Part shown: positions 33,801 to 42,352 of the stretch, one piece after another | Position numbering within the stretch: position 1 is the first letter of the stretch | How the letters are laid out: every line of letters starts with the position of its first letter | Assembly (NCBI GenBank): GCA_026646655.1 | Contig: JAPKHT010000011.1 | Location: 1-64,000 of the forward strand | DNA: 64,000 bases | DNA from: JADLBR01 sp020847615 | GTDB taxonomy: Bacteria > Verrucomicrobiota > Verrucomicrobiia > JADLBR01 | Reading direction: 5' to 3' | Notes under the pieces: generated by a model | The model's input: the letters and a program-made list of their open reading frames with translations, nothing else | What the model was told of the DNA's origin: nothing | Databases searched by the model: none | Translations under genes and position numbers: made by a program

Positions 33801-34185
33801 AGGCCTCGGGCACCTCCACGTCGCGCTGGTACCATGCCGCGCCCACATAGACCCTCTCCGGCTGGAGCCAGAAAGGGATCTTCACGTTGCCCGCCTCACG
33901 GTACTTCGCGTACTCGGGGGCCTCAAACCAGGAACGGTCATTGATCCCCCCGGTCCATGCCGTGTTCGTGCCCACCTCGTCCCCGATCCGCTGCACCGCC
34001 AGCGATCCCGGCAACTTCACCGCCCCATCGAGATCGCTCGCGAACCACCGATCCGCCACGCCCCGATCTTCCCGGTCCAGCGCAAATCGCCACTCGCCGC
34101 CAAGACCGATGGATCCCTCTCCCGCCGCCCGAGATCCATCAGCCAGCCAGAACGCGCCCAACGCAACCAACAGCACCGCCCTCAT
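30880..34185 (-). CDS. Exported GH2 glycoside hydrolase (beta-galactosidase/glucuronidase type) with C-terminal F5/8 domain
   Basis: Retaining exo-glycosidase of about 1101 residues. After a signal peptide (MRAVLLVALGAFWLADGSRA) come the GH2 jelly-roll domain (YQRDVEVPEAWRGRRIVLSMER), an Ig-like domain, and a TIM barrel with GTLECCIFPLTGHP, the acid/base in LLLAHGNEPAG and the nucleophile in VISHEIGQW. The last about 130 residues form a discoidin/F5-8-type carbohydrate-binding module (ATNLIDGDPATFWHTPW, RPVTIAAVTLTPR). AGGAGG precedes ATG 34185. It lies 13 bp after the sugar porter and is the last gene of the AraC-linked operon. Galactose or glucuronic acid are the likely targets; the neighbouring GH27 favours galactose. 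Confidence 0.88.
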   Translation of the reverse strand: MRAVLLVALGAFWLADGSRAAGEGSIGLGGEWRFALDREDRGVADRWFASDLDGAVKLPGSLAVQRIGDEVGTNTAWTGGINDRSWFEAPEYAKYREAGNVKIPFWLQPERVYVGAAWYQRDVEVPEAWRGRRIVLSMERPHWETTVWVDDRLAGSGDSLSVPHEHDLSELLSPGKHRLTVRVDNRMIAEVGINAHSVSDHTQGNWNGIVGDILLRASDPVWVDDVQVFPDVAKKSARVEVRLCNRTGAAAEGEVALRAVPKGSGAGEEVAAAGVPVTVRPSGTTVSLDLQMGDGARSWDEFSPNVYRMEVTWRGRGGATDCRAVDFGLREVGTDGRRITVNGRRIFLRGTLECCIFPLTGHPPTDVESWRRIIRVCQAHGLNHIRFHSHCPPEAAFIAADELGFYFQVEVAAWVNQGSTVGDGRSIDAWLYDESERIRRAYGNHPSFLLLAHGNEPAGKEHAAWLAEWVNRHRAEDGRRLYTSASGWPEIPENQFHVTPKPRIQAWGGGLRSRINAKPPETLTDYRDFIESHPQPVISHEIGQWCVYPNFDEIEKYTGHLKAKNFEIFRDALVAKGMGGQARDFLMASGKLQALCYKEEIESALRTPGMGGFQLLDLHDFPGQGTALVGVLDPFWDSKGYITPAEFRRFCGPVVPLARLPKRVFVEGERLGAEIDLAHFGPAPLANCAVVWELKGDDGVAFAGGHFETRTIPTGEMARIGEIGIDLRGIASPGRYRLEVGVGQTHGLSAAEIARNEWDVWVYPARVDGEEPGGVLVAGRFDEAARERLESGGKVLLLAPPPMVRGDALGRVKIGFSPIFWNTAWTKRQPPHTLGILCNPKHPALAGFPTDFHSNWQWWELVSRSHPFILDALPRDLRPVVQVVDDWVTNRKLALAFEARVGKGKLLACGIDLATGLGERPVARQLRHSLLAYMSTGGFDPGVSMTYDQIASLLREPSKIEAAGASILRCDGQADDYPATNLIDGDPATFWHTPWDSRWQKAGGYPHEVVIAFERPVTIAAVTLTPRQDQASGRVSKFTVYAGDSADAWGQPVASGALEPGVRPAGVSLERPVVARNLRVVLESPQNPKQPFAALAEIGIE

Positions 34186-34198
34186 GCCGCCTCCTGTC

Positions 34199-35623
34199 CT
34201 AATCCACCAGCTCCCGCTCGATGTCCTCGAGCGTCTTGCCCTTCGTCTCCGGCAACCGCGCCCAGATGAAAACGAATCCCGCCACGCAAATGATCGCATA
34301 TGTCCAGAACGTCCCGGCCGCCCCAAAGACCCGATTCAGCGCGGGGAAGGTGAACGTCAGCACGAAACACGCGACCCAGAGCGCCGTCACGGCCACCGCC
34401 ATCGCGGCGCCACGGATCCGGTTCGGAAAAATCTCTGATATGACGACCCATGTCACCGGCGCCAGCGACATCGCGTAGCAGCCGATCGCGGCCAATACCA
34501 AGATCAACATCGGCAGGCCCTTCACCCCGGCCGCAAAACAGCCGCCCAGCGCCACGTAAATCAACCCCAGGCCCGCCGCGCCCATCAGCATCAGCGGACG
34601 CCGCCCCAGCCGATCCACCGTCCCGAGCGCCACGAAAGTGAACGCCATGTTGACCGAACCGGTCCACGCGATGTTCTTCAGCGTGTCCGAGATGTCGTAT
34701 CCCGCCGCGCGGAAGATCTCCTCCGCGTAGTTGAATATCACGTTGATCCCGCACCACTGCTGGAACACCGCCAGTCCAACGCCCAGCAGCAAGACCCGCC
34801 GCATCTTCGCGCCCAGCAGCTCCCGGAAGTCCACGCGGGCCACCTCGTTAACGAGCGTGGCCTCGATCTCCGAGATCGCCCGCGCCGCAAAGGCCTCGCC
34901 CCCGACCCGCGCCAGAACCCCCCGGGCCTCCCCCTCGCGGCCATTCTTCGCCAGCCAGCGCGGGCTCTCCGGAACGAAGAACATGCTGACGAAGAACAGC
35001 AGCGACGGCACGGCCGTCAGCCCAAACATCCACCGCCAGCCCTGCTGCCCATACCACGAGTTCACGATGTACTCATCCGTCGCGCCGTCCGGCATGCCGC
35101 GCACCAGCGCCCAATTGATGTACTGCGCCAACAGGATGCCGACCACGATGGTCAGCTGGTTGATCGCGACCAGTCGTCCGCGCAAACCCGCGGGCGCCAT
35201 CTCCGCGATGTACATCGGCGAAAGGCTCGACGCCAAACCGATGGCGACCCCCCCCAGCATCCGCCACGCCACGAATACCCCAAATCCCTCGGCCAGCGCG
35301 TTGCCCACCGAAGTCGCCGCGAATAGAAACGCCGACACGATCAAAAGCCGTTTCCTGCCGAACCTGTCGCTCAGCACCCCCGCCGCCAGCGCGCCAAATA
35401 GGCACCCCACCAGCGCGCAACTGTTCGCCCACCCGCTCAGCGCCGGATCATCCAGATGAAAATAGCGCTCGAAAAACGGCTTCGCCCCGCCGATGACGAC
35501 CCAGTCATAGCCAAAGAGCAACCCCCCCATCGCCGCCACGAGAGACACGGTCCAGATGAAGGCCATGTGATATCGCACGGGCCCCGCGCCCGGCGCATCC
35601 GCCGATGATGATTGCAGTATCAT
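34199..35623 (-). CDS. Sugar porter of the major facilitator superfamily
   Basis: Twelve-helix inner-membrane symporter (about 474 residues) for monosaccharides. Sugar-porter signatures are all present: GGLLFGYDWVVIGG in helix 1, D-R-F-G-R-K-R after helix 2, PESPRWL before the central loop, QQWCGINVIFNYAEEIF in helix 7, D-R-L-G-R-R-P after helix 8, and the C-terminal PETKGKTLEDIE. It is the XylE/GLUT type, so it imports single sugars, not oligosaccharides; the flanking galactosidases would release these outside the cytoplasm. ATG 35623 is preferred to an earlier start. It lies 45 bp after GH27 and 13 bp before GH2. Confidence 0.93.
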   Translation of the reverse strand: MILQSSSADAPGAGPVRYHMAFIWTVSLVAAMGGLLFGYDWVVIGGAKPFFERYFHLDDPALSGWANSCALVGCLFGALAAGVLSDRFGRKRLLIVSAFLFAATSVGNALAEGFGVFVAWRMLGGVAIGLASSLSPMYIAEMAPAGLRGRLVAINQLTIVVGILLAQYINWALVRGMPDGATDEYIVNSWYGQQGWRWMFGLTAVPSLLFFVSMFFVPESPRWLAKNGREGEARGVLARVGGEAFAARAISEIEATLVNEVARVDFRELLGAKMRRVLLLGVGLAVFQQWCGINVIFNYAEEIFRAAGYDISDTLKNIAWTGSVNMAFTFVALGTVDRLGRRPLMLMGAAGLGLIYVALGGCFAAGVKGLPMLILVLAAIGCYAMSLAPVTWVVISEIFPNRIRGAAMAVAVTALWVACFVLTFTFPALNRVFGAAGTFWTYAIICVAGFVFIWARLPETKGKTLEDIERELVD

Positions 35624-35668
35624 AAGCGCATTAGACGCTCCCGCGCCTCGGCACATCTGCGGGAGATT

Positions 35669-37744
35669 TCATTCTTTCCCCTCTTTCCACAGTCTCATCA
35701 CGAAACATCCGCGCGCCGCCAGTTTCGCGGCATGGCGCCCCGGCGGGACACCCAGATCTTTCTGTCGCCACAGATCCCGCGCCCGCCAGGCGCCCTCGAT
35801 CCCCAGCGCCCCCCATGTCGCGGACACCTCTGCGGGGAAGTATCCCTGGTTGAACAGGCCGACGGCCTTGCTCCCATCGGCCATGTCCTTGACCATCGCA
35901 AACGTGTCCTCCCCGAGCATCACCACCCGCGCGCATTGCCCCACCGGATCCTGATTCACTTCGATCAGTTCCGTGTTGCACAGGACGTTCAGCGTGAACT
36001 CATCAAGACGGGTCATGTCCCCGCTGTAAAACAGGGGCGCGGCCATCAGGCACCACAGCGACATGAACGAGTACTGCTCGCTCGGGCTGATCGGGCAGGC
36101 CTTGGGCATGCCGCGCCCCCCCTGCGCCTCCACGCGCGCGTCTCCGACGTAGCCGATCTGTATGTAGTCGGGATCATTCCACGCCCCCGGCCGATTCCAC
36201 TCGCGGTGCTCCGCGTTCTTCAGCGCCACCTCGAACACGCGATCCAGCTCGAAACCGAGGTCGCCGGCCGTCCGCCAGGAATGACCCCCGATCTCCGCAC
36301 CCCATTTCCAGACCTCGCCCATCCCATACTGGCAGAGATTGAAGACGATATCGCGCGGCACCTGCCTCAGGATGTCGCCCATGAGGCGATACGGTTTCTG
36401 GAGGACATCCAGGCCCCATTCGTCCCGTTTGCCGCCGGCGACCTGCGTGTAGCTGCACCAGTCGTACTTCAGCAGGTCGTAACCCCACTCGGCAAACTTC
36501 CGCGCGTCCCGCTCCTCGTGCCCGTAGCTGCCCGAGAACTTCCCGCAAGTCAGCGGCCCCGGCGAGGTGTAGATGCCGGCCTTCAACCCCTTCGCGTGGA
36601 TATAATCGGCCAGGCCCTTCATGTCGGGGAAATACTGGTTGGGCACGATGTCGCCCTTCTCGTCGCGCAGCGGCCCGACGCGCTTCGGGTCCGGAAACTC
36701 GGGCGCGTTCATCCAGCAGTCGTCGATGCTGACGTACTGGTAACCCGCATCGGCCATGCCGCTGCTCACCATGATGTCCGCCGCCTCCCTCATCATCGCG
36801 TCGGTGATCCGGTTGTAATGGGCGTACCAGTGGTTCCATCCCATCGTCGGCGTCAGCGCGATCTTGTCACCGCAAATGATCCGGAACGCGCGCCGCGCCT
36901 CCCCGCGCCCGTTCTTGGCGTGGAATGTCACGGCGTATTCGCCGCGCCCGCGCAACGCGCCCGTCACGATCCCCCGCGCCGCGTCGAGCCGCAGCCCCTC
37001 CGGCAGACCCTCCGCGGAGAACGCGATCGGGCGCTCGCCGGTGGCCGGTATCCGATAGATGAAGGGATTGCCCGGCCGGCAGCCGTACACGAGCGGCCCG
37101 TTGATCTTCGGGGCGGGCCCGGGCCCAGGCGTCAACACGAACGGCTCTTCCCTCGGCGCCAGCGGCCCTGCTGCCGTGGCCGGCCTCGCCCCATCGACGA
37201 CGAAGCGCGCCTCCGCCCAGTTGCCGTGATCGCTGGTCTTCCCATCGCCCGCGTCGGTCACAAGGAGGAGCAGGTTCGTGACGCCCGCCAGCGCCAGATC
37301 CACGGCCTTGGCCGCATCGCCGCACCGCATCACGCCAGAATCAAATAGCCTCCTCCCGTCCGCCTTGATCTGGAAGACCACACTGCCGTCTCCACCCGCC
37401 GCATCGTCCACGCCGACCGAGGCTAGGAATCGTCCCGCGCCCCCGTCCAGCACCACCCACAGCTTGCTATCGGCGTGCGTCCCCACCCCCCGGTCAAATT
37501 TCTTGCCCCCGATCGACAGCGGCTTGCCCCGCATCGAGCGATTGGCCTGTGCCTTGCCCCATCCCTGCCGCACCTGCGCGAGATCGAGCGCATCGAGCCA
37601 GGCGGTCTCTTCGGCATTGGCCACTGGGGCGCACGTGGCCAAGAACAGCACGGGCAACACCCACCCAACGACCGTCCCTGGGGTCCGTCGCCCGCCCCGA
37701 TTCGACTGATCCATATCATCCACGGTTCCTGTTCTCATAGCCAT
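35669..37744 (-). CDS. Exported GH27 alpha-galactosidase with N-terminal NPCBM domain
   Basis: Retaining alpha-galactosidase of about 691 residues. A long leader holds the hydrophobic signal GWVLPVLFLATCAPVANA. An NPCBM-type domain follows (KKFDRGVGTHADSKLWVVLDGG), then a putative Ig-like segment. The GH27 barrel begins PTMGWNHWYAHY and has VSIDDCWM, the nucleophile in LLKYDWCSY, and the acid/base in GAWNDPDYIQIG; TELIEVNQDPVG lies near the barrel end. Start taken at ATG 37744 with AGGAAAGG upstream; ATG 37714 is an alternative. It is 10 bp from the DUF5107/TPR gene. It would release galactose for the adjacent porter and for GalE. Confidence 0.9.
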   Translation of the reverse strand: MAMRTGTVDDMDQSNRGGRRTPGTVVGWVLPVLFLATCAPVANAEETAWLDALDLAQVRQGWGKAQANRSMRGKPLSIGGKKFDRGVGTHADSKLWVVLDGGAGRFLASVGVDDAAGGDGSVVFQIKADGRRLFDSGVMRCGDAAKAVDLALAGVTNLLLLVTDAGDGKTSDHGNWAEARFVVDGARPATAAGPLAPREEPFVLTPGPGPAPKINGPLVYGCRPGNPFIYRIPATGERPIAFSAEGLPEGLRLDAARGIVTGALRGRGEYAVTFHAKNGRGEARRAFRIICGDKIALTPTMGWNHWYAHYNRITDAMMREAADIMVSSGMADAGYQYVSIDDCWMNAPEFPDPKRVGPLRDEKGDIVPNQYFPDMKGLADYIHAKGLKAGIYTSPGPLTCGKFSGSYGHEERDARKFAEWGYDLLKYDWCSYTQVAGGKRDEWGLDVLQKPYRLMGDILRQVPRDIVFNLCQYGMGEVWKWGAEIGGHSWRTAGDLGFELDRVFEVALKNAEHREWNRPGAWNDPDYIQIGYVGDARVEAQGGRGMPKACPISPSEQYSFMSLWCLMAAPLFYSGDMTRLDEFTLNVLCNTELIEVNQDPVGQCARVVMLGEDTFAMVKDMADGSKAVGLFNQGYFPAEVSATWGALGIEGAWRARDLWRQKDLGVPPGRHAAKLAARGCFVMRLWKEGKE

Positions 37745-37754
37745 GCGCCCTTTC

Positions 37755-40700
37755 CTATTCGTTGCCCGGCGAGCCCATCTCAATCAATAGATCCGCGGCC
37801 ATCGCGTGGTTGGGATCGCGGGCCAAGACCCGCCTCAGCAACCGACGCCCCTCCGCGCGCCTCCCCAGACCGCAGTGCGCCTGCGCCTGCAGGAACAGCG
37901 CCGTTGTCAGCTGCCGCCCCTGGAGGTCGTCCTCGAAAAGCAGCATCGTCGGCAACGATGTCGCAAAATAGTCGATCTTCGCCTCGGCCTTCGCCAGCCG
38001 TCGCGCGTGCCCGAGCAGTCCCACCAGAAGCCGCCGCATGCGATCCCGCTTGCCCAGGCGCCCCCAGGCGAGCGCCGAGAAATACGTCATCTCCGAAAAC
38101 GCCCGCACGCTCATCTCCTGAAAGTCCCCGCGGAATTCCGCCGCCGCGCGCCACTGCTTCTGGGCCTCGGCCCGCTGCCCCAGCGCCTCGAGCGCGCGCC
38201 CCAGTTCGTACCGGATGTCGCCGCAGTTGGCGAGCAAGTGCCGCGCCTCCCCGAGATTCTCCGGGGGCCGCAGCGCCGCCTCGAAATGCCCCCGGGCCGC
38301 CGCGGCATCCCCGGCCCGCAGCGCCGATCGGCCCAGCGCCAGATGGCTTCGCGCGTGCTGCCCGAGCGCCAGTCCCTCGCCCCCTTCCCAGGGCTGGAAA
38401 CGGCGGCGGGCCAACAGCCGCGCGGCATCCTCGTGGCGCCCCGTCTGATTGTACAGCGCGCACAGCTCGATGGATAGATCATCGCGCGATTCCACCAGGG
38501 GCCGATACCTCTCGAGCGCACGGAGGCGCTTCCGCGGGGCATCGCCCAGCCGCTTCCACAGCTGGTCCCTCTCGAAGAGAACCCGCGCGTCACCCGGGTC
38601 CGCGCGAAGCGCGCGTTCGTAGGCCGCCCGCGCTTTCGCGGGGCGCCGCAGCACGTTGTAGTACCCGATGCCCAGGTTGCGCCACACCGTCGGAAACGAG
38701 GGATCCGATTTCGCCGCGCGCTCCCAGAGGCGCACCGCCTCACGGTGGCGCCGCCGATCATACATGAGGCAGCCCAGATAATAGTGTGCCCGGGCATCGC
38801 CGGGATTCACACGGATCGCCGCCGACAATATCCCGATCTCCTCGATCCTCGATGGGAAGCAGTACTTCGCGGGCCGCGCCGCCGCATCGCGGAACGCGGC
38901 CGCCGCGCCCACGGCGTCGCCCGATCGCTCCAGGAGCCATCCCATCGCGTAGCGCGCCATCGTGATCGCCCCGAGGTCCCTCGGGTCCCGCGAACCCTCG
39001 CGCGCCCCGGTCGCGCCCCTGAGCCATGCGACCGCCTCCGGAAAGAACCCCGCGCGCGCGTGATCCAGCGCCACATCGATCGCGGTCTGTGTGTCGCACT
39101 CGACCCCTCCTTCGCCCAGCAGCCTGGCCCAGGCATCCAGAGGATCCAGGGCCAGTGTCTCGCGCGCGGACGCGTCCGCGTCCGCATCCCGCCCCCGCCG
39201 GCGAAGGACCATCGTCCGGAGATTCCGGGCCCTCAGGTTGTCGGCGTTGGCGCGCAAGGCCCGGTCCAGATGCTCCAGCGCGCGGTCCCATTCGCCCCGG
39301 CAACAGTCGATCTCCGCGAGGGCGTGGTAGCCCGCCGCCTGCCAGGCGTGATTCCAGGTGGCCTTGTAAATGGCCCCGTAGGCCTCGTCGAGGTCATCGC
39401 GCGATGGCGGCATCGGCGAGGCGTCGATCCGATATCGCAGGCACAGCCCCAGATTATAGTATGCCTCGCCATCGTACGGGTTCGCGTTGCGCGAGGTGAT
39501 CCTCGCGATCGCCGAGCGAAAATGCCTCTCTGCCGCCTCGAATTCCCCGCGGCTCAATAGCCACTGCCCCATCGCATTATTGCAGCGCGAGTCGCCCGCG
39601 TCGCGCCGCAGCGCCTCGCGCCAATACAGGGTCGGGCACCGCGTCGCGTGCCGATACTGATCCAGGTGCACTCCGATGAGATATAGTTCATCCGCGCCCC
39701 CGACCGCCTCCGGAGGCGGCGGTTCTTCCGCGCCAGGCGGCACCTTCCCCACGGTCCGCGCCTTGGCCCGATACGAGATGACCTCTCGCCCATCCGCATC
39801 CGATACGCGCAAGGTCACGCCGGCCGTGTACCGAGGCTTCCGCGCCCGATCGCACTCGGTCACGAACGGCCGATCCGGCCCGAGATCCGCAGCCCACTCC
39901 ATCGTCTCCGCGCCGCCACACTCCAGGCGGACCCTTGCCCCGGGAATCGCCCTCGTCGCGCACACCCCGATCCGGATCCGGCCCTCGCCCATGGCCAGAC
40001 CGAGCGCCGCATCCACATTGGCGGCGCGCGCCGGGCCGATCTCCCGGATCGGGTACCAGTATTGGCTCCACGACTTGGTCTCGCCCGGCATCAGAAATGA
40101 GAAATCGGGCTGATTGTCCGTGTACACCCCCGCCATGATCTCGATATACGGGGCGCCGTCATCCGACAGGTTCCGGTCCCAGGCGTAGCCGAACTCGTGG
40201 TTCCCCCACGTCCACTGCTTCTTTCCGGGGGAGATGTGATGGTCGGCCACGTGAACGATGCCCGCCCGCGCCGCGTGATCGTAACCGCCAAAGAAATCCT
40301 CCCTCGACCCCATGCACATGTAGGAGGTCGGCACCGGGATGTTCGCGTACCAGGACAGGTCGTTCGCCGCGCACGAGGGCGCCTCCCGGGTTTGCCCGTT
40401 TCCCGTCTTCTGTTTTCCGCCAAGACAATGCGGGGGGATGTACTTGCGCGGGATCTCCCCCTCCGGCACACCGCGTCGACCCCGCGACGCATAATCGATG
40501 CCGTAGTACCCCCCCTGCGACAGCGGGTACGCGCTCGTCGCGCGCCGGGCGTGGTCGGCGACGTAATACACGTCCGGGGAAAAGAAGGACTGGTATGCCT
40601 CGTGCACGCGCGTCGCCACGTTCGCCCACCACAGAAAGGTCTGCACGTGCGGGGTCCGGTTGTGGGCCCGCACCCTCAGTTCCACGAATGCCCGCCCCGG

Positions 40701-41207
40701 GCGCAGGCACACGCCGTGCATCCCCTTCATCCTCGCCATCGGATCGTGATCCGAACACCAGACCGTCACGGAGCCATCCGCCCCCCGACAGATCCGCAAA
40801 TCGACCGGCATGAACGTGGCCGGCCTATGATGCTGCGGCCAGTTGAACTCGATCCCCCCCGAGATCCACGGCCCCGCCAGACCCACCAGCGCCGGCTTGA
40901 TCACCGACTGATGGTAGATCAGATCGTACCCGTTGGTCCTATCAACGATCCTGTGGATCCGCCCCCCAATCTCCGGCAGCACCATCACCCGAAGGAACTC
41001 GTTCTCCAGCCACACCGCTCGCCACGCCCGCGGGGTCGCCTTCTCCGCGATCCGGTCGATGAAGGGCAACGGGTACACGCGCCCACTGCTGCCCTGGTAC
41101 ACCCGCTTCTCCAAGAACATCGGGTTGGCGTCGGGCTCCGATGGCTCATAGGTCGGGATGACGACCTCCTCCTCCCACGCGCGAACGGCCTCCGGCCCGG
41201 CTGCCAT
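37755..41207 (-). CDS. DUF5107-type protein with long TPR region
   Basis: Protein of 1150 residues without a signal peptide. Residues about 1-360 are beta-rich and match the DUF5107 pattern as I recall it: YPLPFIDRIAEK, VMVLPEIGGRIHRIVDRTNGYD and WISGGIEFNWPQHHRP, which resemble galactose-mutarotase-like folds. From about residue 530 to the end come tandem tetratricopeptide repeats (for example PTLYWREALRRDAGDSRCNNAMG and HYYLGCLMYDRRRHREAVRLWERA). Proteins of this architecture occur in carbohydrate-use loci; a sugar-processing or sensing role is inferred from context only. It is the first gene of the GH27-porter-GH2 operon, 169 bp after AraC. Confidence 0.78.
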   Translation of the reverse strand: MAAGPEAVRAWEEEVVIPTYEPSEPDANPMFLEKRVYQGSSGRVYPLPFIDRIAEKATPRAWRAVWLENEFLRVMVLPEIGGRIHRIVDRTNGYDLIYHQSVIKPALVGLAGPWISGGIEFNWPQHHRPATFMPVDLRICRGADGSVTVWCSDHDPMARMKGMHGVCLRPGRAFVELRVRAHNRTPHVQTFLWWANVATRVHEAYQSFFSPDVYYVADHARRATSAYPLSQGGYYGIDYASRGRRGVPEGEIPRKYIPPHCLGGKQKTGNGQTREAPSCAANDLSWYANIPVPTSYMCMGSREDFFGGYDHAARAGIVHVADHHISPGKKQWTWGNHEFGYAWDRNLSDDGAPYIEIMAGVYTDNQPDFSFLMPGETKSWSQYWYPIREIGPARAANVDAALGLAMGEGRIRIGVCATRAIPGARVRLECGGAETMEWAADLGPDRPFVTECDRARKPRYTAGVTLRVSDADGREVISYRAKARTVGKVPPGAEEPPPPEAVGGADELYLIGVHLDQYRHATRCPTLYWREALRRDAGDSRCNNAMGQWLLSRGEFEAAERHFRSAIARITSRNANPYDGEAYYNLGLCLRYRIDASPMPPSRDDLDEAYGAIYKATWNHAWQAAGYHALAEIDCCRGEWDRALEHLDRALRANADNLRARNLRTMVLRRRGRDADADASARETLALDPLDAWARLLGEGGVECDTQTAIDVALDHARAGFFPEAVAWLRGATGAREGSRDPRDLGAITMARYAMGWLLERSGDAVGAAAAFRDAAARPAKYCFPSRIEEIGILSAAIRVNPGDARAHYYLGCLMYDRRRHREAVRLWERAAKSDPSFPTVWRNLGIGYYNVLRRPAKARAAYERALRADPGDARVLFERDQLWKRLGDAPRKRLRALERYRPLVESRDDLSIELCALYNQTGRHEDAARLLARRRFQPWEGGEGLALGQHARSHLALGRSALRAGDAAAARGHFEAALRPPENLGEARHLLANCGDIRYELGRALEALGQRAEAQKQWRAAAEFRGDFQEMSVRAFSEMTYFSALAWGRLGKRDRMRRLLVGLLGHARRLAKAEAKIDYFATSLPTMLLFEDDLQGRQLTTALFLQAQAHCGLGRRAEGRRLLRRVLARDPNHAMAADLLIEMGSPGNE

Positions 41208-41323
41208 GCCGATCAGCCTACCCCGCGAACGCGCCCGGCGGGAATGGACGCAAATGCCATTTATATGGACAAAACTGCTAAGTTATCGACCGTCCTCGCG
41301 GCGAAAAGGCCGGGGGCCACGTC

Positions 41324-41347
41324 GTGGCCCAACGCGTGAGCGTTCGG
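41324..41347. repeat. R1 repeat copy
   Basis: CCCAACGC-GTGA-GCGTTCGG, preceded by CGTGG. One base in each arm differs from consensus. It lies between the AraC gene and the DUF5107/TPR gene, where an operon promoter is expected. Confidence 0.7.
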
Positions 41348-41376
41348 ACGTTCCGGCCAAGCCATTACCGGCTCGG

Positions 41377-42318
41377 CTATGGCCTTCGGCGATCCCCGAA
41401 CCCGTCTCTTGACAGGGAACCCGCCCGCTCCATCGCGTGCTCCCGATAGGCGCGCGGGGAGATGCCGACGATGCGATGGAACGCCCTCGAGAAATACAGC
41501 GGATCATCGAAACCGAGGCGCCCCGCTATCGTCCCGACCGCATCGTCGCCGGTCGCCAGCCACTGGCACGCCTGCTGGATCTTGAGCCGCGCAAAGAATG
41601 CCAGCGGGCTCGTCCCGGCAAACCCGCGGAACAGGTGCGCGTACCGCGACGGCGAGAGGCTCACCTGCCGCGCGAGGTCGGCCACGGACAACTTCTCGCC
41701 GATGCGACGCCGCATCAGCTCGATGGTGCGAATGACCTTGTCCTCGCCGTGCCGGGCCAGCCTCCCGGGCGATCGCTGGTGCCAGCGCAGCAACCCCAGG
41801 AGCCGCGCCAGCGCCGTGGACATGCCCAGCAGGCTCGCGTCCGAATAGCCGTGTGGCACGTAGCCCAGCATCTCCTCGAAGGCCGAGGCCACCACGCCGG
41901 CTTCCGGCACGTGCAGGATCGGCGATGCGAGCGAAACCCCGAGCGCCTCGAGAAACTTCCCCGCCCCCCGGCCCGCAAAGTGGACCCAATATATGGACCA
42001 GGGAGACCCCGCGTCGGCCCCGTAGGTGTGCGGCGCACCCGGCGGGATGAATAGCGCATCGCCTTCTCCGATGATCCATCGCCGCCCACGCAACCGGCAC
42101 CAGCCGGCCCCCTGCGCGCAGTATATCAGGATCGCCTCGGGCCGCCCCCTCGCGCGGTGCACGTAGTGGTCGGCCGCCCCGGGGAAATGACCCAGGTCAG
42201 TCGCACGGAGATCCCGGACGACGGGCAGCGCGCCGCACCGCGATCGCACGGCCGGCGGCAGAACAAACAGCCGCTGCCCCTCGAAACCCTCGCGGACCCG
42301 ATGCTTCGCGACTCCCAT
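41377..42318 (-). CDS. AraC-family transcriptional regulator
   Basis: Sugar-responsive activator of 313 residues. The N-terminal cupin-like sensor domain has GHFPGAADHYVHRARGRPE, then IIGEGDALFIPPGAPHTYG and WSIYWVHFAGRG, as in AraC/RhaS-type sensors. The C-terminal double helix-turn-helix is clear: EKLSVADLARQVSLSPSRYAHLFR and AVGTIAGRLGFDDPLYFSRAFHRIVGISPRAYR. It lies upstream of the DUF5107/TPR-GH27-porter-GH2 genes on the same strand and is the likely regulator of that operon. The start ATG 42318 keeps the sensor intact. The LTxxQ protein gene ends 34 bp upstream, so they may share a transcript. Confidence 0.92.
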   Translation of the reverse strand: MGVAKHRVREGFEGQRLFVLPPAVRSRCGALPVVRDLRATDLGHFPGAADHYVHRARGRPEAILIYCAQGAGWCRLRGRRWIIGEGDALFIPPGAPHTYGADAGSPWSIYWVHFAGRGAGKFLEALGVSLASPILHVPEAGVVASAFEEMLGYVPHGYSDASLLGMSTALARLLGLLRWHQRSPGRLARHGEDKVIRTIELMRRRIGEKLSVADLARQVSLSPSRYAHLFRGFAGTSPLAFFARLKIQQACQWLATGDDAVGTIAGRLGFDDPLYFSRAFHRIVGISPRAYREHAMERAGSLSRDGFGDRRRP

Positions 42319-42352
42319 GCCCCATCCCCGGCGGTTCGGCGCAAACCCGCCG

